Assembly: GCA_964465945.1 (NCBI GenBank)
Contig: CAYXMM010000002.1
Span: 186,001-250,000 of the forward strand
Source: JAJRPT01 sp964465945
GTDB taxonomy: Bacteria; Bacteroidota; Ignavibacteria; Kapaibacteriales; UBA2268
Reading direction: 5' to 3'
DNA length: 64,000 nt
A program made the position numbers and the translations under genes. How positions within the stretch are numbered: position 1 is the first letter of the stretch; the number at the start of each line of letters is the position of its first letter. Shown here piece after piece: positions 18,699 to 28,695 of this stretch. The notes below the pieces were generated by a model, which searched no databases, had not been told where the DNA came from, and worked only from the letters and a program-made list of their open reading frames with translations.

Positions 18699-21600
18699 AT
18701 GTTTAAAGTTTTAGCAACAATAGTGTTGTTTAACGTTGTGTATTTATATGCTCAACCGAAAGGCGATTTTATTGAATATCCTTCTGAAATCTTATTTAAG
18801 TCTTATAAATTATACAATAATCAAAAGTTATTTTTAGCCGATATTGAGGTTAATAAAATACTCTCAGATACTTTATTTTCAAGCTTTGGAGATAAAGCGG
18901 TGATATTGGAAGCAGATATTTTTATTAATCAAGGAAATTATAATGTAGCAAAAGGTAAATTATTTGAATTTGAACGTAATAGAAATAACTCTCCGTTTTT
19001 ACCTTTTGCATATTTTAAAATTGCCAGAATTTACTTTGAAGAAGGAAAGTTTGATTATGCAACTGATTACTTTGATAAGTCAGTCGAGAGTGGTTTAAAC
19101 CTTTATAAACTTACAAATAATCAAAAGTATTATGACTTAGCTCATTTGAATAGTTATTGGGCTGCCGTTGCTTATGCAAATGAAAAATCTTATTCTGAAT
19201 CAGCAGATTATTTTCAAAAAGTTATTGATATTAATAGTGGAGGAATATACTCTGATGATGCCTTGTTTTCAATCGGTCAAATTTATGAGATAAAGAAAAA
19301 CTATTCAAAAGCCATTGATACTTATAGAAAATTGAGAGTCGAATACCCTAATTCGGATAACTATTTAAGATCTTTGATAAGAGAGTCAGCTAATCACTTA
19401 ACTTTAAGAGATGTTACAAAGGCAGTGGCTTCAATCGAACGCGCTAATACAGTTTGGACAAGTATTAATGACAAAGATAGTGCTGGCATTTTACTTCAAA
19501 AACAAGTTGGTTTAGAAAATTCACTCGAAGAAATCTTATACCTAAAAGGTGAGATAGCAACTTTATCAAATAATTATGAGCGTGCAATAATTTTCTATAA
19601 CACTTTTTTAGAGACTTTTAAAAAATCAGAATTACTTTATCAAGTGATATTAGGTAAAGGATATGCACTATTAAATTTAGGACAATATGAAGAAGCACTT
19701 GAAAATTATAATAGAATAATTAAAGAGATAGAAACTGACGAATACAGGACTCTTTCATTGGCTAAACTTTATAGAATTGTTGCACTGAAAAAGCTAAATA
19801 GAATTGAAGAAGCCGAAAAAGATATGATTAGCTTATCATTTAATTCATCATATCCTTACGTTGGCATGATTTTACTTGACTTAGGACAACTACATTATGA
19901 GAGAGGTGATATGGAAACTTCTCGAAGATATTTAGAAAGAGGGCTTAAAGAATCTTATGATATTGGTACTGATATTAAAATTAGGTTATTATTAGGTGCA
20001 ACTTTTATAAATATGGGTTTGTGGGATAAAGCAATTGAAACTTATAAAGAAGCTCAGAATTTAGCAGAAAGTGCAGATGAGAATTTTTTACCTTTAAAGA
20101 GTTGGTATTTGAATGAAGCTAGATTTAAGCAAGGTGTTGCTTATGCTCAAAGTGGGAAGACCTCACTAGCGATTAAGCCATTAAGTGCTTTTATTGCTGA
20201 GGAGAAGTTAGGCGATAGAAAAGCAGAGGCATTATTTTGGTTGGGTGAGTCTTATTATGCTTCTGATATGCTAACAAACGCAGCACAAAGTTTTCAAGCA
20301 ATTATAGATAAATACTCGTCTCATATTAGAAGAGAAGATGCACTTTATAGCTTAGGTTGGTCTTATTTTAGGCAAAAAGATTTTAAAAAATCATCAAAAG
20401 TTTTTAACCAATTAGTAACAGAATACCCTAAATCTAAATATGCAATTGAAGTCCTTGCTCGCCAAGCAGATGGGTATTATGTTATTAAAGATTATGCTAA
20501 TGCAGTAGAGTTATATTCAAAAGTTGCAAAAGATTATCCAAATACAGGTGAAGGTGAGTATAGCGCTTATCAACTTTGTCATGCTTATTATAGGTTAGGT
20601 CAATATGATAATTCTGTGAATAGTTTATTTGAGTTTGTTAGAAAATATAATAGCTCAAAGCTGGCTGCAAATGCAATGTATTTAATTGCTTGGGTTAAGT
20701 TTCAACAGAAAAAATACGATGAAGCAATTTCTAATTTAGAATATATGATTGCAGCTTATCCTAATAGCGATTATTTAGCTAGGGCACATTATACTATCGG
20801 CGATGCTTATTATAACAAAAAAGATTATGAAAAAGCTATTACTGAATATAGAAAGGTGATTGATTCATATCCAACATCGTCGTTAGCGCCTGAATCAATG
20901 AAAGCAGTTCAAAATTGTTTAGTATTATTAGGTCGTGAAGAAGAAGCAATTGAAATTATTGATACATATACAGGCAAAAATGATAATTCGCCTTTTACTT
21001 ATGATTTTATGTCAAGAAAAGCAAGATTGCAATTTGATAGTAAAAAATTCAATGAAGCAGTTGATGAATACAATAAAATGATTGAAAAGTACCCTGATAA
21101 AGAAGAAAATGACGAAGCTATTTATTGGATTGCAAGAGCTTATATTAATATGGAACAAGTTGAACAAGCAGAAAAAGCGTTTATAAAATTACAAACTAAG
21201 TTTCCAAAATCTGAGTATGCACCTTTAGGTATTTTGCAAAATGCTTTACTTCAAAAGAGTCTAAGCAAACCACAAAAAGCCGACTCTTTATTTAAAAGTT
21301 TGGAAATTTTATATCCAGAAAGTGAACCAGCTCCTCAGGCAGGCTTCGAAAGAGCCATTATTTATTACACTATGGGTGATACTTTGAAGTCAATTGATAC
21401 ATATAAAGAAATTGCTACAAAGTATAAACCTGATGATTACACAGTGGAGGCACGTTATAGAGTTGCAATGTATTATAAAAATAAGAATCAACTTGATTCT
21501 TCTCTGTTTCATTTTGAATATTTACGGTCTCAAGGGTTTAATAGAGATTTTGCAGCGGAAGCAAATTTTAGAATTGGTGAAATTTGGAAAAATAAAAAGA

Positions 21601-21830
21601 ATTATGACTTGGCGATAAAATCATTTACAGAAGTGAAGAATAATTTCACTTCATTTGAAGATTGGTATAGTTTGTCTTTATTATCTTTAGGTGAAGTATA
21701 CGAAGAGAAAAAAGAATGGAATAATGCACTTGAAAATTATAAAATAATTTTTGAAATTAGACCAAATGATGATTTTGGAAAAACAGCGCAAACAAGAATT
21801 AAACGTGTTGAAAAATTTATTAATAAGTAA
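18699..21830 (+). CDS. large periplasmic TPR-repeat protein
   Basis: A 1043-residue protein with a signal peptide (about 1-18, ending YLYAQ) followed by at least fifteen tetratricopeptide repeats across its whole length; clear units are ADYFQKVIDINSGGIYSDDA, DTYRKLRVEYPNSD, FQAIIDKYSSHIRREDALY and EYRKVIDSYPTSSLAPES. Many repeats have the YP(N/K/T)S linkers typical of BamD/YbgF-like envelope scaffolds. It likely works as a protein-interaction scaffold in the periplasm. It opens a seven-gene operon that also encodes a SPOR protein and TonB, so a cell-envelope role is probable but unproven. Confidence 0.8.
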   Translation: MFKVLATIVLFNVVYLYAQPKGDFIEYPSEILFKSYKLYNNQKLFLADIEVNKILSDTLFSSFGDKAVILEADIFINQGNYNVAKGKLFEFERNRNNSPFLPFAYFKIARIYFEEGKFDYATDYFDKSVESGLNLYKLTNNQKYYDLAHLNSYWAAVAYANEKSYSESADYFQKVIDINSGGIYSDDALFSIGQIYEIKKNYSKAIDTYRKLRVEYPNSDNYLRSLIRESANHLTLRDVTKAVASIERANTVWTSINDKDSAGILLQKQVGLENSLEEILYLKGEIATLSNNYERAIIFYNTFLETFKKSELLYQVILGKGYALLNLGQYEEALENYNRIIKEIETDEYRTLSLAKLYRIVALKKLNRIEEAEKDMISLSFNSSYPYVGMILLDLGQLHYERGDMETSRRYLERGLKESYDIGTDIKIRLLLGATFINMGLWDKAIETYKEAQNLAESADENFLPLKSWYLNEARFKQGVAYAQSGKTSLAIKPLSAFIAEEKLGDRKAEALFWLGESYYASDMLTNAAQSFQAIIDKYSSHIRREDALYSLGWSYFRQKDFKKSSKVFNQLVTEYPKSKYAIEVLARQADGYYVIKDYANAVELYSKVAKDYPNTGEGEYSAYQLCHAYYRLGQYDNSVNSLFEFVRKYNSSKLAANAMYLIAWVKFQQKKYDEAISNLEYMIAAYPNSDYLARAHYTIGDAYYNKKDYEKAITEYRKVIDSYPTSSLAPESMKAVQNCLVLLGREEEAIEIIDTYTGKNDNSPFTYDFMSRKARLQFDSKKFNEAVDEYNKMIEKYPDKEENDEAIYWIARAYINMEQVEQAEKAFIKLQTKFPKSEYAPLGILQNALLQKSLSKPQKADSLFKSLEILYPESEPAPQAGFERAIIYYTMGDTLKSIDTYKEIATKYKPDDYTVEARYRVAMYYKNKNQLDSSLFHFEYLRSQGFNRDFAAEANFRIGEIWKNKKNYDLAIKSFTEVKNNFTSFEDWYSLSLLSLGEVYEEKKEWNNALENYKIIFEIRPNDDFGKTAQTRIKRVEKFINK

Positions 21831-21844
21831 ATGAAAGTATTGAA

Positions 21845-23176
21845 ATGAATAAGTCGATTGATAGTAATGTTTTAAACCTTTTTGAAGAGAAAAGAGATAA
21901 GACGAAAACAAGAACGTTAATTTCAAATGCTCTTAGAGCAAATGGTATTGATAGCGTTTCAATGAATAAGAGCGCTTTTGACGAAATGAATTTTACATTT
22001 TCACACGAATTACCATTTACTAAAATTACAAATCAAGAGAAAAGTGGTAGATGTTGGTTATTTGCTGCTTTGAATACAATTAGGCAGAAATTTATAAAAG
22101 AACATAATTTAGTAAATTTTGAATTTTCTCAAAGCTGGCTAATGTTTTGGGATAAGTTAGAAAAGTGCAATTACTTTTTAGAAACAATGTTAGAATTAAG
22201 TGACAGGAACTTAGATGATAGGGTGGTGCATACTCTATTGTCGGACCCAATACCAGATGGTGGTCAATGGGATATGTATGTGGCATTGATTGAAAAATAC
22301 GGAATTGTTCCTAAAAGTGTTTTTCCAGAATCTTTTAATTCAAGTAATACAAAAACATTAAATTCAGCACTTGCAGTGAAACTAAGACAAAGTGTCGCTC
22401 TTTTAAGACGATTGAAAAATAATAATTTTGACGAAGAGGAAATCTACAAGAAGAAGCAGAAATGTATGAATGATATATATAATATGCTTGTTTATACTAT
22501 CGGTGAACCTATAAATGAATTTGATTTAGAATTTACTGATAAAGATTTGAAATATCATATTTATAAATCTCTAACACCTTTAAGCTTTTATAAAGAATTT
22601 CTTAAATGCGACTTGAATAATTATGTAAGCTTGATTAATGCTCCATCAGATGATAAAGAATTTAATAAAACTTACACTATTGAGTATTTAGGAAATGTAT
22701 ATGATGGCAAAAAGATAAAATATTTGAATTTAGAAATCGAAAAACTTGTAAATTATGCTAAAACACAAATTTTAAATGAAGAGCCAGTATGGTTTGGTTG
22801 TGATATGGGGAAATCTTTGGATAGGCAAAAAGGTATTATGCACAATGAATTATTTGATTTGAATGAATCACTGGCTACTTGCTTAGATTTTGATAAAGGT
22901 AAAAGTTTAATGTATTGTCAAAGCAAGATGACACACGCAATGGTATTTATTGGAGTACATATTAAAGATGAAGAAGTAAAAAAGTGGAAAGTTGAAAATT
23001 CTTGGGGTGGTGAAGTAGGGAAAGAAGGAGTTTTCGTGATGAATAATGAATGGTTTAAAGAATATGTTTTTCAAGTTGTAATTAATAAAAAGTTTTTATC
23101 GGATGATGATTTAAAAAATTATAAAAAAGAGGCAATTAGTTTACCAATTTGGGACCCAATGGGTTCATTAGCATAG
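21845..23176 (+). CDS. C1 family cysteine aminopeptidase (PepC/bleomycin hydrolase type)
   Basis: A 443-residue papain-fold peptidase of the bleomycin hydrolase branch. The oxyanion Gln64 and catalytic Cys70 lie in NQEKSGRCWLFAALN; the catalytic His364 is in MTHAMVFIGVH and Asn385 in KVENSWGG. The length, the lack of a signal peptide and the C-terminal tail match cytosolic aminopeptidase C, which trims peptides from the N terminus. It starts 14 bases after the TPR gene and ends three bases before the next gene, so it appears to be part of the same transcript. Confidence 0.93.
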   Translation: MNKSIDSNVLNLFEEKRDKTKTRTLISNALRANGIDSVSMNKSAFDEMNFTFSHELPFTKITNQEKSGRCWLFAALNTIRQKFIKEHNLVNFEFSQSWLMFWDKLEKCNYFLETMLELSDRNLDDRVVHTLLSDPIPDGGQWDMYVALIEKYGIVPKSVFPESFNSSNTKTLNSALAVKLRQSVALLRRLKNNNFDEEEIYKKKQKCMNDIYNMLVYTIGEPINEFDLEFTDKDLKYHIYKSLTPLSFYKEFLKCDLNNYVSLINAPSDDKEFNKTYTIEYLGNVYDGKKIKYLNLEIEKLVNYAKTQILNEEPVWFGCDMGKSLDRQKGIMHNELFDLNESLATCLDFDKGKSLMYCQSKMTHAMVFIGVHIKDEEVKKWKVENSWGGEVGKEGVFVMNNEWFKEYVFQVVINKKFLSDDDLKNYKKEAISLPIWDPMGSLA

Positions 23177-23179
23177 ATT

Positions 23180-24760
23180 ATGAAAACATTAATTATTATA
23201 ATATTTTTTTCAAACCTACTTTTTAGTCAGGAAAAGGAAGCAAAACCAGAGCAAAAACCATTTGATTTGCCCGAAGCGATTATTTATGGTAATGATCAAT
23301 TGAATATTAAATCTGGATTTAAAAGAAATCCCTCTAATATTCCTAAATTATCAGCTAAAGAATTAGATAGTTTAAATTCATTAGAAAAAGTTAGACCTTC
23401 AATTTTACCTGTTTCTAATTTACCATATATTAAAAATGAGAAAATAGTTGAAAAAGGTTACTTGTTAGGTTCATTTGGAAATTTTATAACTTCAAATATA
23501 GAAGGGGGATACTCTACATCAATTAATGATTTCCAACTCTATTTGAATGGCGGATTTGAGCAAAGCAGAGGGCATGTGAATAATGCAGAGTATTCAAAAA
23601 TTAAAGCAAAAGTTTTTTCGGATTATATAGCTCCAGATAAGTATTTTATTTTTGGTGGAAGTAAAACAAGAACTGCGGTGCATTTTGAAAATTTTAATTA
23701 TACTAACTATTATGTTAGAAATTTTGAAAGTAGAAATAAAGTAGATTTTGGAGCAAATATAGATGTAGATGGAAATTATGAAGGATTTGTTTTTGAAACT
23801 GGAGCGGGATTAAATTTAATGAAAACAGCAGGTGATTCATTAGATTATTCTGATAAATCATTAAGCGGATATTTGAAAGTTCAAAATCCATATAATAAGT
23901 TTAACTTAGGTTTTAACTCAGAAATTGATTTAAGAAGTGGTAATGGTATAGGAAATAGTTATGGGCTTTTAGAAGGTATAGCATCATATAAAACTTCAAT
24001 ATTTGAACTTAAAGCTGATTTGGGTTATCAAATCGCTGAGTATTATGATGGAGTAAGAAATGGATTAAAGTTCGATGTTAACCTTAATTCTAATATATCT
24101 AATCATTTAACTTTCAAATCAAAATTATCATCAGGAATTAAAAGAAATTTCATTAGCAAATTAAATAATATGAATAGGTTTATAAATTATGATGTAAATA
24201 TAGACCATACTTATAATAATCTACTGCTTGATGTGTTTCTAACTTATCATAAAGATGTAGATTTTTATTCAAGTGTTGGTGTTAGTTACGGCTCTATTAA
24301 TAGGAATTTGAATTTTGTAAACGTTGATTCATCTTATTTTAAACCATTGTACTTAGATGTTAATCAATTAACTTTTGTTTTTGATGGTTTTTATAATATT
24401 AATGAAATCAGTTCAATTAATTATGCAATAAAGTATAATAGTGTTGTAACCGATACTTTAAATAAAAATAATACGTATATTCCAAATTTTGAAACAGAAA
24501 TCAATTACAATTTAAAACTAAGTAATGGTTTAAGCGGAAGAGTTGGGCTTGAATTTGTTGGAACTCGATATGCAGATATTGAGAATAAAGTGGAATTGTC
24601 TCCATTTTTTAATATGAACTTTGAGTTAAATTATATATTTGATAAAAATTTAAGTATTTTTGCAAATGTAGAAAATTTATTTAATCAAGATATTTTTATT
24701 TATAATAATTATATCGAAAGAGGATTTTTTGGAAAAGTAGGAGTGAACTACAACTTTTAA
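23180..24760 (+). CDS. TonB-receptor-like outer-membrane beta-barrel protein without an obvious plug
   Basis: A 526-residue protein with a short signal peptide (IIIIFFSNLLFSQ). A proline/lysine-rich segment and the motif LPEAIIYGNDQ follow, then about 430 residues of alternating beta strands. The C-terminal ENLFNQDIFIYNNYIERGFF and final aromatic NYNF resemble the last strands of TonB-dependent receptors, yet the N-terminal plug is not visible. Its gene directly precedes genes for a SPOR protein and TonB, with no spacer. It may form a small-substrate channel or an envelope scaffold; the substrate is unknown. Confidence 0.6.
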   Translation: MKTLIIIIFFSNLLFSQEKEAKPEQKPFDLPEAIIYGNDQLNIKSGFKRNPSNIPKLSAKELDSLNSLEKVRPSILPVSNLPYIKNEKIVEKGYLLGSFGNFITSNIEGGYSTSINDFQLYLNGGFEQSRGHVNNAEYSKIKAKVFSDYIAPDKYFIFGGSKTRTAVHFENFNYTNYYVRNFESRNKVDFGANIDVDGNYEGFVFETGAGLNLMKTAGDSLDYSDKSLSGYLKVQNPYNKFNLGFNSEIDLRSGNGIGNSYGLLEGIASYKTSIFELKADLGYQIAEYYDGVRNGLKFDVNLNSNISNHLTFKSKLSSGIKRNFISKLNNMNRFINYDVNIDHTYNNLLLDVFLTYHKDVDFYSSVGVSYGSINRNLNFVNVDSSYFKPLYLDVNQLTFVFDGFYNINEISSINYAIKYNSVVTDTLNKNNTYIPNFETEINYNLKLSNGLSGRVGLEFVGTRYADIENKVELSPFFNMNFELNYIFDKNLSIFANVENLFNQDIFIYNNYIERGFFGKVGVNYNF

Positions 24761-26326
24761 ATGAGTATTTTAGATTCAAATATTACAGAAGAAGAAAGAA
24801 TTTCCGCTTATAGTGCAAACGAGCCAGGAGATGAAAGCTTTATTATTGAAACAATGGATGGTTATCCAGGGATTTTTCCTGATTTTATTGAAGATGAAGC
24901 CCCTATTATCCCTGCTGAATCTGCATTTGAAGACAATTTTGATGATGAATCAGGATTGGAAGACTTTGACGATTCTCAATTTGATGAGTTTGAAGATGTA
25001 GATGAGAATTTTGGTGATGGTTTAGTAGATGATGGGATTAATTCAAATTTATTTGATGATTCTGAAATTGATTTGAATAGTTTTGATGAAAGTGAAGATT
25101 TAGAAAAAATTAGTTCGACTTTTGGTGATGATGAAATTGAATCATTATCAGATGAAGAGTTAAGCGAATTATCTGGAAATAGTCAAGGAAGTATTGGAGG
25201 TATTGAATTAGATGATGACTTGAAAAAACTAATTCAATCTGACTTGAAGAAAAGTCAAGAAAACACAATTCGTCCTGAAGATGAGATTGAAGTTGTTAAT
25301 AATGAAGAATTTCCAATAGATGAAGATTTATCTGCTGAAGTTGTTGATTTTAATACTATTGAAGTTGATAAACCTTCTAATTATGGTATTGGTGAATTGC
25401 CACCAGAAGAACGAGCTAAGCCGAAAGAAGTTGAAGAACCTCAACCTAAGAAGAAAAAGGAAAAAGAGGGTTCTAATAAAAAGTTATTTATTGTTTTCGG
25501 AAGTGTTGCTGCAATTTTATTAGTTTCGTTGATATCTGTTTATTTTGTTTTCCAAGATTCTTTCTTGAATGAAAGTAAAGAGAACAAAGATAGTGTTTCT
25601 ACAAAAAATAAAAGCGAAATTCAAAATAAAGTTGCAAAAAGGCATACAACTAATGAGAAAAGTATAGAGGAAGAAGCCGTAAAAGATGTTTCAACAAATT
25701 CTCATAATGAAGTTGTTAAAGAAAAACATGAAACTACTGAAAAAACAAAGAATGAGAAAGTTGAAAATATAAGTGAAAGCAGTAAGTTAGATATTAAAAA
25801 TTCAAATAAATTTAATGAATCTGTTTCTAAGAAAATTATTGTTGAAAAACCAAAAGACATTGTTAAATATGAAACTACGAAAAATGAAGTAGTAAAGCCG
25901 AAATTGAAGAATAAAGTTCATAAATCAAAAGTTATAGATAATGAAACCTTTATTCCAAAAACAAATGAAGAATCTAAACGTAATAATGTTAAAAATAATA
26001 ATGATTTAGCAGTTAATCATTTTGAAGAAAATTCATCTAAAAATCAGATTGAAAGCAAGTCTGATGTGGCTTACTCAAGAAAAGAAATGAGTGATGAGGG
26101 AGTGTTTACTATTCAAGTTTATGCTTCACAATCTAAAGAAGATGCTTTACAATGGATTAACAAACTTAAAAGTCAAAATATAAAAGATGCTTTTATAAGT
26201 GAACAACTTGTCAGAGATGTAATTTGGTATAGAGTTAGATTTGGTTCTTTTACACAAAAAAGTAAAGCAATAGAGGTAGCAGCTAAACTTGGTTATGCAC
26301 AAACTTGGATAGACAGAGTAAAATAG
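24761..26326 (+). CDS. single-pass membrane protein with C-terminal SPOR domain
   Basis: The 521-residue protein has a strongly acidic Asp/Glu-rich cytoplasmic part (1 to about 205), a basic stop (PKKKKEKEGSNKK), one membrane helix at about 241-264, a Lys/Glu/Ser-rich linker and a SPOR domain at about 450-521 (GVFTIQVYASQSKEDALQW ... WYRVRFGSF). SPOR domains bind denuded peptidoglycan, often at the division septum. The gene begins immediately at the stop of the barrel gene and is followed by tonB, suggesting that this unit builds an envelope-spanning complex. The acidic N-terminal half is unusual and may contact a cytosolic partner. Confidence 0.85.
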   Translation: MSILDSNITEEERISAYSANEPGDESFIIETMDGYPGIFPDFIEDEAPIIPAESAFEDNFDDESGLEDFDDSQFDEFEDVDENFGDGLVDDGINSNLFDDSEIDLNSFDESEDLEKISSTFGDDEIESLSDEELSELSGNSQGSIGGIELDDDLKKLIQSDLKKSQENTIRPEDEIEVVNNEEFPIDEDLSAEVVDFNTIEVDKPSNYGIGELPPEERAKPKEVEEPQPKKKKEKEGSNKKLFIVFGSVAAILLVSLISVYFVFQDSFLNESKENKDSVSTKNKSEIQNKVAKRHTTNEKSIEEEAVKDVSTNSHNEVVKEKHETTEKTKNEKVENISESSKLDIKNSNKFNESVSKKIIVEKPKDIVKYETTKNEVVKPKLKNKVHKSKVIDNETFIPKTNEESKRNNVKNNNDLAVNHFEENSSKNQIESKSDVAYSRKEMSDEGVFTIQVYASQSKEDALQWINKLKSQNIKDAFISEQLVRDVIWYRVRFGSFTQKSKAIEVAAKLGYAQTWIDRVK

Positions 26327-26334
26327 GGGGAGAA

Positions 26335-27129
26335 ATGTATATTCATAATTCAACATCATCGGAACAAAATAAAGAGATTTCGGTTAAAATTCCTTGGGAT
26401 TCAAACACTTTTAAAGGGTGGTTGTGTGCGATTGTTATTACATCTTTATTTTATTTATTTTTCGATTATGTTAGCATAATGCCTTCTCGTGCAACACCTT
26501 ATGAAGTTAACACTACTATTCCATTAACATTATTAAATTTAGGCTCTGGTGATGGAACTGGACTAAAATCAGGAAACTTAACTGAGGAAGGGGCTAAAAA
26601 GTCTGGCGAAAAAGCAACAATGAACTTAGAGGATGCGTCAAGGGCATCTAATGTTAAGAATAATCAAGTTGATAAAGTAAATAATAAAGTTGGTGACAGA
26701 TATATTGGAGTTAAAGAAATAGCGTCAAACTCTACAAATTCTACAAAACCAGGTGAAGATGAGAAAAATGTTGGGGTTGATAGTAAAAGTTCTGACCCAT
26801 TAGGTTCTGGACTTGGTGTTAGGGGTAATGGTAGAGGAAAAGGTGATGGATTTGGTGATATTGATTGGGGTGGTGGTGGAAATAGAACTGTATTAAATAA
26901 AGTTCTTCCAAAATTTCCAAATAATGTTAAATCATCATCGCAAATTGTACTTCAATTTAAAGTATTACCTGACGGAACTGTAACAAGTATTATCCCAATT
27001 CAAAAAGCAAATCCGGAATTAGAAGAAGCGGCAATTTTAGCTCTCAAAAGATGGAGGTTTAACCCTTTACCGGCTGGAAATAATGAAATTATGATAGGGA
27101 AAATTCCTCTAACGTTTATTTTAAGATAA
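26335..27129 (+). CDS. TonB family energy transducer
   Basis: A 264-residue protein with a membrane helix at about 28-48 (GWLCAIVITSLFYLFFDYV), a Gly/Asn/Lys-rich periplasmic linker and a C-terminal TonB domain (VLPDGTV, A..AL.RWRFNPLP). I start it at the ATG at 26335 because GGGGGAGA lies just before it; a farther upstream in-frame TTG overlaps the SPOR gene. TonB normally passes inner-membrane energy to outer-membrane receptors, but ExbB and ExbD are absent here. Its linker is glycine-rich rather than proline-rich. Confidence 0.85.
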   Translation: MYIHNSTSSEQNKEISVKIPWDSNTFKGWLCAIVITSLFYLFFDYVSIMPSRATPYEVNTTIPLTLLNLGSGDGTGLKSGNLTEEGAKKSGEKATMNLEDASRASNVKNNQVDKVNNKVGDRYIGVKEIASNSTNSTKPGEDEKNVGVDSKSSDPLGSGLGVRGNGRGKGDGFGDIDWGGGGNRTVLNKVLPKFPNNVKSSSQIVLQFKVLPDGTVTSIIPIQKANPELEEAAILALKRWRFNPLPAGNNEIMIGKIPLTFILR

Positions 27130-27303
27130 ATGAAAGAAATATTAAATATATTTTTAGAATTAAGTGTATTTTATCAAATAATAATTTGTGCGATAATTTT
27201 CTTGGTATTATTTAAGTTTTTTAAAGAATCAATAAAATTTTTGACTTCTGTTGCAGTATTATTAATATTGATTTTAGTAATTTTGAATTTGTATAAATTT
27301 TAA
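27130..27303 (+). CDS. small hydrophobic membrane protein (57 residues)
   Basis: A short reading frame starting directly at the tonB stop (TAA followed by ATG). It encodes 57 residues with two hydrophobic segments (about 14-28 and 35-53) separated by a KFFKES loop and ending LNLYKF. No family was recognised. The zero-base junction, the well-formed two-helix pattern and the position inside an operon argue that it is real; a chance frame in AT-rich DNA remains possible. Confidence 0.5.
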   Translation: MKEILNIFLELSVFYQIIICAIIFLVLFKFFKESIKFLTSVAVLLILILVILNLYKF

Positions 27304-27323
27304 TTTGTAAAAAAGGTTATTTA

Positions 27324-28667
27324 ATGGCGTTTAAAATAGGTATTATCGGTACGGGATATGTTGGAATTGTATCGGGTACTACTTTTGCTGAAACAGGTAA
27401 TGAAGTTATTTGCGTTGATATTGATGAAGCAAAAATTGAAAGAATGAGACAAGGGATTAGCCCTATTTATGAACCTGGCTTAGAAAGATTAATGGTTCAT
27501 AATATTAATGAAAAGAGATTGAGTTTTACTTCAAATTTAAAAGAAGCAGTAGTTCATTGTCAAATTATTTTTCTTTGTTTGCCTACTCCTCCAGATGCTG
27601 ATGGGTCTGCTGACTTAAAGTTTGTTCTTCAAGTCTCAGAAGATATAGCTAAAATTATTAAAGCCGAAAATATAACAGAAAAGAAAATAATAGTAGATAA
27701 ATCAACAGTTCCAGTTGGAACTTCTCAAAAAGTTAAAAGCATATTTGATTCTGTTTTAGGTAGCGATAATAATGTCTTTATCTGCAGTAACCCAGAGTTT
27801 TTAAGAGAGGGGTATGCTATAGAAGATGCAATGAAACCTGAAAGAGTAGTCATCGGGACATCAAGCGAATGGGTTGGAAATATAATGAGAGATTTATATA
27901 AACCATTTTTAATGAGTGGAAATCCTATTTATGTTATGGATGAAAAATCAGCAGAAGTTACAAAATATGCTGCTAACTCATTTTTAGCAACAAAAATTTC
28001 TTTTATGAATGATTTATCATATTATTGCGAACAAGTTGGTGCTAATATCGATGCAATAAGATTAGGAATGGGAGCAGATTCTCGAATTGGTAAAAGGTTT
28101 TTATTTGCTGGATTAGGTTATGGTGGTTCTTGTTTTCCAAAAGATGTTCAAGCTTTGAATTTCTCATCACAAAAGATGAATGCGGATTTATTGCTCGTTC
28201 AAGCCACTGAAGATATTAATAAAAGACAAACCGAAAGATTTCTTGATAAAATATTAAAAAGATATAATAATAATATCAATGGGAAGAAAATTGCAATTTG
28301 GGGGCTGGCATTTAAACCAAATACTGATGATGTAAGGGACGCCCCTGCTTTTAAAGTCATTGAAAAGTTACTTATTGAAGGTGCCGAATTACGAGTGTTT
28401 GACCAAGAAGCGATGAAAAATACTAAAGCAAAATTTGGTGATAAACTTTATTATGCAAATGATATGTATGATTGTATTGATAATGTTGATTGCCTTGTTA
28501 TTTGTACTGAGTGGAGCATTTTTAAATTACCTAATTTCGAAAAATTAAGTTCATCTATCAAAGATAAAGTTATCTTTGATGGTAGGAATATTTATGAAAT
28601 AGAGGAAATGGAAAAATTAGATTTCGAATACCATTCAATAGGTAGAAAAGTAGTAAATCAAAAGTAG
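27324..28667 (+). CDS. ugd: UDP-glucose 6-dehydrogenase family protein
   Basis: It oxidises UDP-glucose to UDP-glucuronate, a precursor of surface polysaccharides. The 447-residue protein has the NAD-binding GTGYVGIVSGTTFAETG near residues 8-24, the VDKSTVPVGT and SNPEFLREG motifs, and the catalytic cysteine in GYGGSCFPKDVQAL; WGLAFKPNTDDVRDAP marks the C-terminal domain. It ends the operon that starts at the TPR gene, with a strong terminator two bases after its stop. A related nucleotide-sugar specificity such as UDP-ManNAc cannot be excluded but fits the motifs less well. Confidence 0.92.
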   Translation: MAFKIGIIGTGYVGIVSGTTFAETGNEVICVDIDEAKIERMRQGISPIYEPGLERLMVHNINEKRLSFTSNLKEAVVHCQIIFLCLPTPPDADGSADLKFVLQVSEDIAKIIKAENITEKKIIVDKSTVPVGTSQKVKSIFDSVLGSDNNVFICSNPEFLREGYAIEDAMKPERVVIGTSSEWVGNIMRDLYKPFLMSGNPIYVMDEKSAEVTKYAANSFLATKISFMNDLSYYCEQVGANIDAIRLGMGADSRIGKRFLFAGLGYGGSCFPKDVQALNFSSQKMNADLLLVQATEDINKRQTERFLDKILKRYNNNINGKKIAIWGLAFKPNTDDVRDAPAFKVIEKLLIEGAELRVFDQEAMKNTKAKFGDKLYYANDMYDCIDNVDCLVICTEWSIFKLPNFEKLSSSIKDKVIFDGRNIYEIEEMEKLDFEYHSIGRKVVNQK

Positions 28668-28669
28668 TT

Positions 28670-28693
28670 AAAGCCCTCAACGAGGGCTTTTTT
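28670..28693 (+). terminator. intrinsic terminator after ugd
   Basis: A 9-bp GC-rich stem (AAAGCCCTC / GAGGGCTTT) with a 3-nt AAC loop followed by a run of T. Confidence 0.92.
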
Positions 28694-28695
28694 CT

